A stretch of 64,000 nucleotides of DNA, taken from the NCBI GenBank assembly GCA_050248155.1, contig JBFWSW010000002.1, positions 140,801-204,800 on the forward strand, read 5' to 3'. The position numbers and the translations under genes are program-made. This document shows, one piece after another, positions 7,669-16,110 of this stretch. Source of the DNA: VFMC01 sp050248155 (lineage in GTDB: Bacteria; Actinomycetota; Acidimicrobiia; Acidimicrobiales; Ilumatobacteraceae). Under the pieces are notes generated by a model, which was not told the DNA's origin, did no database searches, and saw nothing but the letters and a program-made list of their open reading frames with translations. Every line of letters begins with the position of its first letter. Positions within the stretch are counted from its first letter, which is position 1.

Positions 7669-8703
7669 ATGGTCCCCGGGAGCACACGATCGTCGAGTCG
7701 GTGGATCGTGATCGCCACCTGCCTGGTTCTCACGGGGTGCGCGTCGTCGCAGCGGGTCGAGCTCGCCGCGCCGTCGACGACGGCTGCCGTCGGCACGACG
7801 GTGGGTTCGGGGAGCGACAGCACCGTCGAACCGGCGACATCCGCGCCCAGCACATCCGACGAGAGCACGACGACCACACGGCCGGTCGACTGCAGCGGCC
7901 TCCCGCCGGTCACGGTGACCGAGCGCACCCTGGCGATGGGCGAGGACGTGCGGACGTACCGGTTGTCGGTGCCCCGGGGCTACGACAACACGTGGGCCGC
8001 GCCGCTCGTGGTCAGCTTGCCCGGGTACGGCGCGACGGCCGCGCAGTTCGACGCGATCACCTCGTTGAGCAAGGTCGCGAAGCGGCGTGGGTTCATCGTC
8101 GTGACGCCCGACGCCACGTCGGACCCGCCGTCGTGGAACGTCCGCGCCGATCCCGATCGGCCCGACGACATCGCGTTCCTCCACGCCCTGATGGCCGAAG
8201 CGCGCCAGATCCTGTGCGTGAGGGAGGACGACACGTTCGTCGTCGGCCATGCCAACGGGGGGAAGTTCGCCGCCGCGCTCGCCTGCTCGACACCGACCGA
8301 CTTCGCCGCCCTCGCCCTCGTCTCGGCCAGTGAGGTGCCGACGTGCGCGGACGAGGTGCAGATCCCGATGCTCGCCATCGCCGGAACCGCCGACGAGACG
8401 AACCCGTACGAAGGCGACGGAGCCAAGCAACCAGGCGCGCTCGAGGCCGCCGAGGCGTGGGCGACCCACGACGGCTGCGCCCAACAGCCGGTGACGGAGG
8501 ATCTCGCCGAAGGCGTCCAGGCGCTCGAGTACGCAGACTGCACGACGGGAGTCGTCGTGCTCATCACCGTGACGGGCGGCGCGAACCCATGGCCCGGCGG
8601 CACGGTTGCAGCGACGTACGAAGGCAACTCCGAAGCAGGCCGCACCTTCGACGCGACCGACGCGGTGCTCGACTTCTTCGACGGGCTCGTCGACCGGGCG
8701 TGA
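7669..8703 (+). CDS. LpqC/PHB-depolymerase-like lipoprotein lacking the catalytic Ser
   Basis: A signal sequence ends in the lipobox LTGC (Cys24), followed by a Ser/Thr linker to about residue 72. The rest resembles secreted polyhydroxybutyrate-depolymerase/feruloyl-esterase-like hydrolases (LpqC type), including VVSLPGYGATAAQFD and a late IAGTADETNP. The nucleophile elbow reads GHANGG: the position that should be Ser is Ala195 (codon GCC). It may be an inactive or binding-only relative. The start is the ATG at 7669. The stop overlaps the next gene's GTG, so it is probably co-translated with an acyl-CoA dehydrogenase. Confidence 0.75.
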   Translation: MVPGSTRSSSRWIVIATCLVLTGCASSQRVELAAPSTTAAVGTTVGSGSDSTVEPATSAPSTSDESTTTTRPVDCSGLPPVTVTERTLAMGEDVRTYRLSVPRGYDNTWAAPLVVSLPGYGATAAQFDAITSLSKVAKRRGFIVVTPDATSDPPSWNVRADPDRPDDIAFLHALMAEARQILCVREDDTFVVGHANGGKFAAALACSTPTDFAALALVSASEVPTCADEVQIPMLAIAGTADETNPYEGDGAKQPGALEAAEAWATHDGCAQQPVTEDLAEGVQALEYADCTTGVVVLITVTGGANPWPGGTVAATYEGNSEAGRTFDATDAVLDFFDGLVDRA

Positions 8704-9950
8704 CGGTGGCCGGCAGCGAAGCCACCGTCGATCCTGCTCGCGTCCGTACCGATGTCGAGGAGTGGATCGCCGCCCACTGGCGATCCGATCAACCGCTGAT
8801 CGAGTGGCGGCGGACACTGGCTGCGTCGGGCTGGGCGGTGCCGGCGTGGCCGGTGGCATGGTCCGGTCGGGGGCTGCCACCTTGGGCGGACGACGTGGCG
8901 GCATCTGCGCTCGCTGCGGCCGGTGCCGTGGGGCCGCCCCCGGGGGCCGGCATGGGCCTTGCCGGGCCGACGATCCTCCAGCACGGTGACGACGCGTTGA
9001 AGGCCCTGCTCCTCGCGCGCATCGTCACCGGTGAGGACCGCTGGTGCCAGCTGTTCAGCGAGCCCGGCAGCGGGTCCGATCTGGCGGGTCTGTCCACCGC
9101 TGCGCGCCTCGACGGCGACGAGTGGGTGATCGACGGGCAGAAGCTGTGGAGCACGAGTGCGCACCACGCCGACCTCGGGCTGCTGCTGGCACGCACCAAC
9201 TGGGACGCGCCCAAGCACCGCGGCATCACGTGCTTCGCGCTGCCGATGCACCAAGAGGGTGTCGAAGCGCGGCCGCTGCGGCAGATGAACGGGCACGCGT
9301 CGTTCAACGAGGTGTTCCTCACCGGCGCCCGAGTTCCCGCATCGCACGTGATCGGCGCGATCGACGACGGCTGGCGGGTCGCGCTCACGACGCTCGCTCA
9401 CGAGCGCCGGTTCGGCGGCATGCGCCGACCGGTCATCGACGCGAGCGCCGGTCAGGTGCTCGCCGAAGCGGCCGACGAGGCCGCCGAGCACTTCCGCACC
9501 TACGAGTGGTACCCGCAGCGCGCCGGACGCGTCGATCTGCTGACGAGTGATGTGCTCGGCGGCCGAGACGCCATCGCGCGCGACCGGATCGCCGCGGTGT
9601 GGTCACAGCAGCGGAGCCAGCAGTGGACCGCACAACGCGCGCACGCGGCGCGCGCAGCCGGAGTCGAGCCGGGTGCGGAAGGATCGATCGGCAAGCTGGG
9701 CATGAGCGTCGTCGCCCGAGCCGCCGCGGCGGCCTACACGCGGGCGGTCGGTGCGGGCGGCATGCTGCGCGGCGAGGGAGCGCCATTCGATGGAGTCGTC
9801 GCCGAGGTCCTCACGTCCGTCCCGGCGCAGTCGATCGCCGGTGGTACCGACGAGATCCAACGGAACATCCTCGGCGAGCGGGTGCTCGGCCTGCCGCGCG
9901 AGCCATCGGTCGACCGCGACGTGCCGTACCGCGACGTCCGTCGTGGCTGA
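8700..9950 (+). CDS. acyl-CoA dehydrogenase family protein
   Basis: This 416-residue flavoprotein starts at the GTG of a GTGA overlap with the upstream lipoprotein gene. It carries the FAD/acyl-CoA motifs WCQLFSEPGSGSDLAG, DEWVIDGQKLWSTSA and the C-terminal GGTDEIQRNILGERVLG. It would oxidise an acyl-CoA thioester to the enoyl form, feeding electrons to ETF. The residue before GGT is Ala, where MCAD-type enzymes have the catalytic Glu; in IVD-like enzymes the base lies elsewhere, so this alone does not imply inactivity. It resembles the protein at 13925 in length and motifs. The substrate is unknown. Confidence 0.88.
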   Translation: MTVAGSEATVDPARVRTDVEEWIAAHWRSDQPLIEWRRTLAASGWAVPAWPVAWSGRGLPPWADDVAASALAAAGAVGPPPGAGMGLAGPTILQHGDDALKALLLARIVTGEDRWCQLFSEPGSGSDLAGLSTAARLDGDEWVIDGQKLWSTSAHHADLGLLLARTNWDAPKHRGITCFALPMHQEGVEARPLRQMNGHASFNEVFLTGARVPASHVIGAIDDGWRVALTTLAHERRFGGMRRPVIDASAGQVLAEAADEAAEHFRTYEWYPQRAGRVDLLTSDVLGGRDAIARDRIAAVWSQQRSQQWTAQRAHAARAAGVEPGAEGSIGKLGMSVVARAAAAAYTRAVGAGGMLRGEGAPFDGVVAEVLTSVPAQSIAGGTDEIQRNILGERVLGLPREPSVDRDVPYRDVRRG

Positions 9951-9985
9951 CGGGCGAACGAAACCGACCGGTCGCGCCGTGCCGC

Positions 9986-10957
9986 TCAGGGACGCAGCAG
10001 AACGCGGCCGAAGGCCGTGCGACCTTCGATGTATCGATGCGCGTCGGCGGCATCGCTGAGCGGGAAGACCCGGTCGATCACCGCGTGCAGCTCGCCGCTC
10101 GCCGCTCGCTCGAGCAGAGAGGCGATCATCGCACGCGTGCGCTCGTTGCGCATGACCATCTCTGCTCCGAGGAACACGCCGTGGATCGAGCCGTTCTTCT
10201 GCATGATCGGCCACACCTCCGGCGGCCGCTGATCGCGGCCGGCGCGGCCGACCCAGCTGATCCGGCCCCGGTAGGCGAGCGAGGCGATGCTCGACTCGAG
10301 CGTCGCCCCGCCGACCGGATCGACGACCAGATCGGCGCCGCGTCCATCCGTGATGCGCATCACCTCGGCGGCGACGTCGTCGGTGGCGTAGTTGATGCCG
10401 TGGTCGAGGCCGTGGTCGTGGAGCCGCGCCAACCGGTCGTCGCTCGACGCGGTCGCCAGCACCACGCCGGCCCCCGCCCGCTTGGCGAGCTGGATGGCGG
10501 CCAGGCCGACGCCTCCTGCGCCGGCCTGCACCAGCACGGTCTCGCCGGGTTGCAGGCCACCGAACTCGAAGAGGCAGTCGTCGGCGGTGCCGAACTCGAT
10601 GGGCACCGCGGCCGCCTCGTCGACCGAGAGGCCGTCCGGGATGGGCCACACGGCTGCGGCCGGGACGGACACGAGCTCGGCGTGGCTGCCGTGCGCCATG
10701 GTGGCGACGACGCGCTGACCGGGCTCGAGCGAGGTGACGCCGTCGCCGACGGCTTCGACCACACCGGCCGCCTGGTAGCCGACGATGTGTGGCACGGTCG
10801 CCATCTCTCCGCCCTGGCGGTGCAGCAGGTCGCCACCCTGGATGCCGATGGCCCCGACGCGGACGAGCACCCCGCCGGCACGCAGAGCAGGGTCAGCCAC
10901 CTCCTCGTAGCGGAAGACGTCGGGCCCACCCGTCTCGTAGTACACCGCAGCGCGCAC
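9986..10957 (-). CDS. NAD(P)H:quinone oxidoreductase / zinc-independent MDR family
   Basis: This 323-residue medium-chain dehydrogenase/reductase starts at a GTG (VRAAVYYETGGPDVF), a typical quinone-oxidoreductase opening. The nucleotide-binding motif is QAGAGGVGLAAIQLAKRAGA, and no structural-zinc cysteine cluster is present. The family reduces quinones or enals with NADPH in the cytoplasm. It converges with the acyl-CoA dehydrogenase at 8700, with 35 bases between stops. The open frame upstream of 10957 lacks conserved features. Confidence 0.88.
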   Translation of the reverse strand: MRAAVYYETGGPDVFRYEEVADPALRAGGVLVRVGAIGIQGGDLLHRQGGEMATVPHIVGYQAAGVVEAVGDGVTSLEPGQRVVATMAHGSHAELVSVPAAAVWPIPDGLSVDEAAAVPIEFGTADDCLFEFGGLQPGETVLVQAGAGGVGLAAIQLAKRAGAGVVLATASSDDRLARLHDHGLDHGINYATDDVAAEVMRITDGRGADLVVDPVGGATLESSIASLAYRGRISWVGRAGRDQRPPEVWPIMQKNGSIHGVFLGAEMVMRNERTRAMIASLLERAASGELHAVIDRVFPLSDAADAHRYIEGRTAFGRVLLRP

Positions 10958-11108
10958 GTACCGACCATAGCCATCGGATGGGGCGACGCAGTGCGGTCGC
11001 GCTCGGGTCGTCCGCCGCGGTCCGCTCTCGCTCAGGTCATGCGCCCACGACACGTGCAGTTGTCCGCGAATGACACGAGCCGGCGCGAACATCACCGCCG
11101 GCCGGTCG

Positions 11109-12065
11109 TCAGCCGGCCGACACGTCGAGCTGGTCGAGCAGCCAGTCGGTCGGGCCGATCACGAACTGCGCACCAGGTCGCAGGGCGACGAGCACGGAGG
11201 TGAGATCGGCCTGCGAGAGCGAGACGCAACCGGACGTCGGCTTCGTCGCGCCCGACTGCCCCGACACGTACGTGAACCGGTGCAGGAAGATCGCCGAGGC
11301 GTACGGGATCTCGCCCGGTTCGTCGCCCGAGACGTTCGGCTCCATGTTCGCACCGATCAGCGCAGCGTTCGAGTAGGCGGCCGTGAAGTCGGGGAGGTAC
11401 TCGTCGTCGGGGCCGGGGCACGACGTGTCGTCGCGGAGGTGGCCGTACCCGGCGGTGCCCGGTGTCGCGCCGAAGCAGTCGCCGGGCTGCACCCGCCGGT
11501 AGGCGCCCGCGGTGACGCCCGGGTCGGCGCTGTTGCCGAAGAACGAGAAGCGCTGACCGTCGGGCGCCGTCATCGTCGCGAGCGGGAACACCCCGGCGGG
11601 CGTGGTGCCATCGCCACTCCGGCGTTCGAGCAGGGGGCGCACGCCGTTGCGGCCGACGCGGCCGGTCATCGGGGTGCCGCACACCCACGTGCCGGCGATG
11701 CGTTCGGCGACCTCGACCGTGGCGACCGTGTCGCCCCACGCGACCGTTCGCACGAGGACCTGCGTCGTCGTCTCGGGATGGGTGCCGGCCGCGCCCGCGG
11801 CGATCCGCTGGCAGTCGGTGTAGGGAGGATCGAGCCGCACGGCGGGGTGCGTCGCGACGGCCGCCTCGACCGGAGCGGCCGCGAATGCGTGGACCGCCTC
11901 GGGCGTCTCGTCAGCCGCAGGATCCGGAGGTGCGGCGGGGTCGCGCACCGTCGTGGCCATCTCCGTGAACGGCCGATCCGACGAAGCGCAGCTGGCTGTT
12001 GCCAGCAGGAGCGTCCACGCGGCGGCGAGGTGCGCCGGCCGCCGGACGATCGAGGGCGTGCGCAT
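11109..12065 (-). CDS. lipoprotein L,D-transpeptidase (YkuD-like catalytic domain)
   Basis: This 318-residue secreted protein has a signal sequence ending near Cys26 (LLATASC), consistent with lipid attachment, then an Ala/Pro/Asp-rich linker. The second half has the YkuD pattern: an IFLHRFTYVSG strand containing the His and the catalytic TSGCVSL with Cys280. L,D-transpeptidases cross-link peptidoglycan stems or attach proteins to the wall; the catalytic Cys and His are both present. It lies between the quinone oxidoreductase and the beta-lactamase-fold hydrolase, all leftward. A second, differently built family member is at 24374. Confidence 0.8.
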   Translation of the reverse strand: MRTPSIVRRPAHLAAAWTLLLATASCASSDRPFTEMATTVRDPAAPPDPAADETPEAVHAFAAAPVEAAVATHPAVRLDPPYTDCQRIAAGAAGTHPETTTQVLVRTVAWGDTVATVEVAERIAGTWVCGTPMTGRVGRNGVRPLLERRSGDGTTPAGVFPLATMTAPDGQRFSFFGNSADPGVTAGAYRRVQPGDCFGATPGTAGYGHLRDDTSCPGPDDEYLPDFTAAYSNAALIGANMEPNVSGDEPGEIPYASAIFLHRFTYVSGQSGATKPTSGCVSLSQADLTSVLVALRPGAQFVIGPTDWLLDQLDVSAG

Positions 12066-12101
12066 CGGGTCAGGCTACGAGCGCTCCGTCGAGAGCTGCG
12101 G

Positions 12102-13352
12102 TCAGTCGACGATCGCCTGGTGCACGAGCTGTTTGAGCTGGCTGCGGATCGGATGGGTGTTCGACGGCAGCAGCTGCGTCACGAACGTGCACACCAGGTC
12201 CTCGACGGGGTCGACCCAGAACGTGGTGCTGGCTGCGCCGCCCCAGCCGAAGTCGCCGATCGAACCGGGGACCTTCGCTTTGACCGGGTCGATCGTCACG
12301 GATCCGATGAGGCCGAACCCGACGCCGTCGAACGCTGTCTCGCTGTGCAACGGTCGCCCGAAATCGCTCAGATCGGCGTTCTCCGGCAGGTGGTTGGACG
12401 TGGCGTAGCGGACGGTGCGCGGCGACAGCAGGCGCACACCGTCGAGCTCGCCGCCCCGGCGCAGCATCTCGGCGAAGCGCAGGTAATCGCCCGTCGTCGA
12501 GACGAGGCCACCACCACCCAGGAAGGCCGCCGGCCGTCGGTGCGCGGCCTTGGCTGCGGATTCGAGCCGCGTCGCGAGCGATGTCGAGGGGTGGGCGCCG
12601 TACAGCATGGCGACGCGGTCCGCATCCTCGGGTTCGACCCAGAACGCAGTGTCGACCATGCCGAGCGGTTCGAAGATGCGTGTGCGGAGCACGTCGTCGA
12701 GCGTCTGCCCGGTGAGCACCTCGATGACTCGTCCGAGCACGTCGATCGAGAACGAGTAGTTCCACTCGCAGCCGGGCTGGAAGAGCAACGGCAGCTCGGC
12801 GACCCGCTCGCAGATGCCGGCGAGGTCGACGTCCTGTGGCACCCCCCACTCGAAGCCGGCCCGTCGGTACAGCGCGTCCACCGGGTGCGCGTGCATGAAC
12901 CCGTACGTCAGACCTGCCGTGTGGGTCATGAGGTGCCACATCTGCATCGGCTCGACGACCGGATCGAAGAACGGCGTCGTCACCGACCCGGCGCGCCACA
13001 CGCGCTGCGCGCCGAACTCGGGCAGGAAGCTGCTGACCGGGTCGCGCAGCTCGAAGCGCCCCTCCTCCCACAGCATCAGCGCGGCGACCGACGTGATCGG
13101 CTTGGTCATCGAGTAGATGCGCCAGATGGTGTCGGAGGTGACGGGAGCACCGGACTCACGGTCGCGATGACCGGCCGCGGCGACGTGCGCGAGCCGGCCA
13201 CCGCGGCTGACGGTCAACTGCCAGCCGGCCAGTCGGCCGTCGTCGACGTACCGGCCGAAGTGCTCGTCGAGCCGAGCCAGCCGCGAGGGGGCGAGACCCA
13301 ACTCAGGCGGGTCGACCTCGGGCGTGAGCGCGCCGGCCAATGTGTCGGTCAT
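12102..13352 (-). CDS. serine hydrolase of the beta-lactamase / class C-esterase family
   Basis: This 416-residue protein carries the SxxK motif as S81-M-T-K84 (WRIYSMTKPITS), a YSF motif in WNYSFSIDVLGRV where class C enzymes have YxN, and a late glycine-rich FGWGGAAST strand in place of KTG. This is typical of EstB-like esterases and penicillin-binding-protein relatives rather than true beta-lactamases. No signal peptide is present, so it probably acts in the cytoplasm on esters. The ATG at 13352 gives MTDTLAGALTPEV. Confidence 0.87.
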   Translation of the reverse strand: MTDTLAGALTPEVDPPELGLAPSRLARLDEHFGRYVDDGRLAGWQLTVSRGGRLAHVAAAGHRDRESGAPVTSDTIWRIYSMTKPITSVAALMLWEEGRFELRDPVSSFLPEFGAQRVWRAGSVTTPFFDPVVEPMQMWHLMTHTAGLTYGFMHAHPVDALYRRAGFEWGVPQDVDLAGICERVAELPLLFQPGCEWNYSFSIDVLGRVIEVLTGQTLDDVLRTRIFEPLGMVDTAFWVEPEDADRVAMLYGAHPSTSLATRLESAAKAAHRRPAAFLGGGGLVSTTGDYLRFAEMLRRGGELDGVRLLSPRTVRYATSNHLPENADLSDFGRPLHSETAFDGVGFGLIGSVTIDPVKAKVPGSIGDFGWGGAASTTFWVDPVEDLVCTFVTQLLPSNTHPIRSQLKQLVHQAIVD

Positions 13353-13385
13353 CTCGGCCTCCGTTCCTCCGTCGTGCCGCGGAGG

Positions 13386-13907
13386 CTAGACGGCGTCGGA
13401 CGCGCGCAGCGCAGCGAGCAGGTCGCTCCGAGCACGCGCGACACGCGACCTGATCGTGCCGACCGGGCACCCGATCACGACGGCTGCGTCCTCGTAGGAG
13501 AGCCCGACCACCTGCGTCAGCACGAAGGCCTCGCGACGATCGTCGGAGAGCGCGGCGAGGAGATGCTCGGAACCGTCGGGCGGTGGCGCGTCGCCGATCG
13601 ACGCCCCCTGACCGATCCGGTCGAGCAGCCGTCGCTGACGGACCCGCCGGCGCACGTGGTCGGCGCACACCCGTCGCGCGATCGAGAGCAGCCACGGCTG
13701 CACGGGCGAATCGCCGCGGAACCCGGCGATGCCCCGCAGTGCACGCAGGTAGGTCTCCTGCACCAGATCGTCCTCTTCGCCGGTCGACCCGAGCGCTGCG
13801 CACAACCGCCAGACCGCGGGCTGGGTGCGACGAACCAGCTCGCGCATCGCCACGTCGTCGCCCTCGCGCGCCGCCTCGAGCAGCGGGAGCAGCGGATCGC
13901 CGGTCAT
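13386..13907 (-). CDS. ECF-type RNA polymerase sigma factor
   Basis: This 173-residue protein has sigma region 2 (EEDDLVQETYLRALRGIAGF, then QPWLLSIARRVCADHVRRR) and region 4 (DRREAFVLTQVVGLSYEDAA followed by the recognition helix CPVGTIRSRVARARSDL). The ATG at 13907 is chosen; an in-frame ATG at 13949 would overlap the neighbouring acyl-CoA dehydrogenase. It resembles the small SigC/SigK class. No anti-sigma gene is adjacent, so how it is kept off is not evident. It lies just downstream of the acyl-CoA dehydrogenase on the same strand. Confidence 0.88.
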   Translation of the reverse strand: MTGDPLLPLLEAAREGDDVAMRELVRRTQPAVWRLCAALGSTGEEDDLVQETYLRALRGIAGFRGDSPVQPWLLSIARRVCADHVRRRVRQRRLLDRIGQGASIGDAPPPDGSEHLLAALSDDRREAFVLTQVVGLSYEDAAVVIGCPVGTIRSRVARARSDLLAALRASDAV

Positions 13908-13924
13908 GCGCACAGTCTGGCTCC

Positions 13925-15136
13925 TCAGCTGCGGAGCACCTTGCTCCACGGCAGATCTTTGTCGACGCGCGGCTCGCCCGGCAGGCCGAGCACCTGCTCG
14001 CCGAGGATGTTGCGCATGATCTCGCTCGTGCCACCCTCGATCGAGTTGGCTCGCGCGCGGAGGAACGAGTGGCGGATGCCACCCTCCGACCCGTCCACCG
14101 ACAGGTTGTCGGGTCGGCGGAACGTGAAGTCGTAGCCGATCATGCCGTCGGCGCCGAGCAGCTCGATCGACAGCTCGGTCACGCGCTTGTTGAACTCGGC
14201 GAGCGCGAGCTTCGCGATCGAGCCCTCGGGTCCGGGGTTGCCCGCCCGTGCCGCGGCGGAGCCCCGAGCGTTGGTGAGGCGCATCGCCTCACTGGTGCAC
14301 CACAGCCGCATCAGGCGGTCGCGCTGGGCCGGAGAGCGGCGGTCCTCGGGGAGGTCGCGCCAGATCGAGATCGCCACGTCGATCGGGCCCCGTCGACGTG
14401 GGCCGCCGCCACTCCCGATCGCGGTGCGCTCGTTCATGAGCGTGGTGAGCGCGACACGCCAACCTTCGCCCACGTCGCCGACCCGGTTGCTGTCGGGCAC
14501 GCGCGCGTCGGTGAGGTACACCTCGTTGAACTCGGCCTCGCCGGTGATCTGGCGCAGCGGCCGCACCTCGACGCCGGGCGCGTGCATGTCGACCGCGAAG
14601 TAGGTCATGCCCTTGTGCTTGGGCTGTTCGGGGTCGGTTCGGGTGACGAGCATCCCCCAATCGGCGAGATGAGCCAGGGTGTTCCACACCTTCTGCCCGT
14701 TCACCACCCACTCGTCGCCGTCGCGCACCGCCCGCGTGCCGAGGCCGGCGAAGTCGCTGCCGGCGCCCGGTTCGCTGAACAGCTGGCACCAGCGCTCCTC
14801 GCCCGTGAACATCGGACGCAGCAGGCGTCGCTTCAGCTCGTCGCTGCCATGGGTGACGATCGTCGGGCCGGCGAGCTCCATGAAGAACGACGCCGGATCG
14901 GTGGGGGCGGCTCCGGCGGCGCGCACGCGGGAGTCGACCAGGCGGTTCAGCTCGGGTCGCACGCCGAGGCCGCCGAAGCCGACGGGGAAGTGCACCCAGG
15001 CGAGGCCCGCGTCATACCGAGCCCCGCGGAACTCGTGGTCGCTCATCTGGCGCGGATCGTGCGCTGCGAGCAGCTCGGCAACTGCTGCCTCGACCTGCGC
15101 GGTCTGCGGGTCGGTGTGGACGTCGGTCGCGGCCAT
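13925..15136 (-). CDS. acyl-CoA dehydrogenase family protein
   Basis: This 403-residue flavoprotein has a full set of family motifs: RWCQLFSEPGAGSDFAG, DEWVVNGQKVWNTLAH and the C-terminal ARANSIEGGTSEIMRNILGE. Here the residue before GGT is Glu, the position of the catalytic base in MCAD-type enzymes, in contrast to Ala in the relative at 8700. The likely reaction is alpha,beta-dehydrogenation of an acyl-CoA. The ATG at 15136 gives MAATDVHTDPQ. The ECF sigma gene starts 17 bases after its stop, so the two may share a transcript. Confidence 0.9.
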   Translation of the reverse strand: MAATDVHTDPQTAQVEAAVAELLAAHDPRQMSDHEFRGARYDAGLAWVHFPVGFGGLGVRPELNRLVDSRVRAAGAAPTDPASFFMELAGPTIVTHGSDELKRRLLRPMFTGEERWCQLFSEPGAGSDFAGLGTRAVRDGDEWVVNGQKVWNTLAHLADWGMLVTRTDPEQPKHKGMTYFAVDMHAPGVEVRPLRQITGEAEFNEVYLTDARVPDSNRVGDVGEGWRVALTTLMNERTAIGSGGGPRRRGPIDVAISIWRDLPEDRRSPAQRDRLMRLWCTSEAMRLTNARGSAAARAGNPGPEGSIAKLALAEFNKRVTELSIELLGADGMIGYDFTFRRPDNLSVDGSEGGIRHSFLRARANSIEGGTSEIMRNILGEQVLGLPGEPRVDKDLPWSKVLRS

Positions 15137-15183
15137 GAGAGCAGTCTCGCACCGGTCGCGCCGGTGCGATCAATCCGGGGCGT

Positions 15184-16005
15184 TCACGCGATCTCGCGCC
15201 ACGCGGCCAGGCGCTGGGCGCTGTCGTCGCCCGGCACCGGCAGCTGGCACACCACGCGCAGCGACGGCCACTCGCTGGGGGTGAGCTGCTGGTACTCGAA
15301 GGCGAGGTCGCCGGCCCGCGGGTGGTGGTAGTGCCGGATGCGGGTCTGGAACTGCGCGACGTCGGCTTGGGGCCACCACTCGGCGAACTCGGCACTCTCG
15401 CGCTGCAGCCGTTCGACGAGCGCGATCACCTGCGCGTCGCCACGCAACATCGCGGTGCCGGCACGGAACTCGGCGAGGATGCGTCGCGCCTGTTGCGGCC
15501 AATCTCCGACCAGCGAGCGCGCGTTCGGCTCGGCGAAGATGACCCAGAGCAGGTTCCGGTCGGCTGCGGCGAGACGGTCGATCGTCGGGTAGAGGCGGGA
15601 CTGCGCCCGGTTCCACGCGAGGAACTCCCACCGGGGCCCGAGCACATAAGCCGGCGCCGGCTCCATCGATTCGATGAGGCGCACGAGGGCGTCGGGTGCG
15701 TGCTCGTCTGTCGCGATCGGTTCGGCGGGAAGCGGCGCAGCGAGGGCGAGCAGGTGACGGCGCTCGGCGTCGTCGAGGCGCAACGCGCGCGCGAGCGCTT
15801 CGAGCACGTCGACCGACGCGTTGATCTTGCGGCCCTGCTCGAGCCACGTGTACCACGTGACCGACACGCCGGCGAGCATCGCGATCTCCTCACGGCGCAG
15901 CCCCGGGGTGCGCCGGCCGCGCCCGTGCGGCAGGCCGACGTCGGCCGGCGTCAGTGCGCCGCGTCGCGCCCTGAGGAAGGCGCCCAGATCGTCGCGTTCG
16001 TGCAC
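15184..16005 (-). CDS. XRE-family regulator with MmyB-like ligand-binding domain
   Basis: This 273-residue protein has an N-terminal HTH opening LGAFLRARRGALTP and containing the hallmark RRTPGLRREEIAMLAGVS and WYTWLEQGR. Residues 105-270 form the MmyB-like domain (PAYVLGPRWEFLAWNRAQ, later HPRAGDLAFEYQQL), which binds a hydrophobic ligand in characterised relatives. The GTG at 16005 is used. It is divergent from the M20 peptidase at 16111 with 105 bases between, so it may regulate that gene or itself. Confidence 0.92.
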   Translation of the reverse strand: MHERDDLGAFLRARRGALTPADVGLPHGRGRRTPGLRREEIAMLAGVSVTWYTWLEQGRKINASVDVLEALARALRLDDAERRHLLALAAPLPAEPIATDEHAPDALVRLIESMEPAPAYVLGPRWEFLAWNRAQSRLYPTIDRLAAADRNLLWVIFAEPNARSLVGDWPQQARRILAEFRAGTAMLRGDAQVIALVERLQRESAEFAEWWPQADVAQFQTRIRHYHHPRAGDLAFEYQQLTPSEWPSLRVVCQLPVPGDDSAQRLAAWREIA

Positions 16006-16110
16006 CCCGACATCAGATCACGAACACGGGGTCTGCCGAGGGCTCGCGAGAGTAGCGTGCCGTCGCGTGATCGTCGATGTGAGCCCGAGCCCGATTGCGA
16101 GGACCGTCGT

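Noticed and set aside
11070..14135. Very long rightward open frame (about 1,020 codons) over the transpeptidase, beta-lactamase-fold and sigma genes
   Set aside because: It runs antisense to three well-supported genes, is rich in Arg/Gly/His/Asp as expected of a high-GC shadow frame, and shows no motif or start signal.
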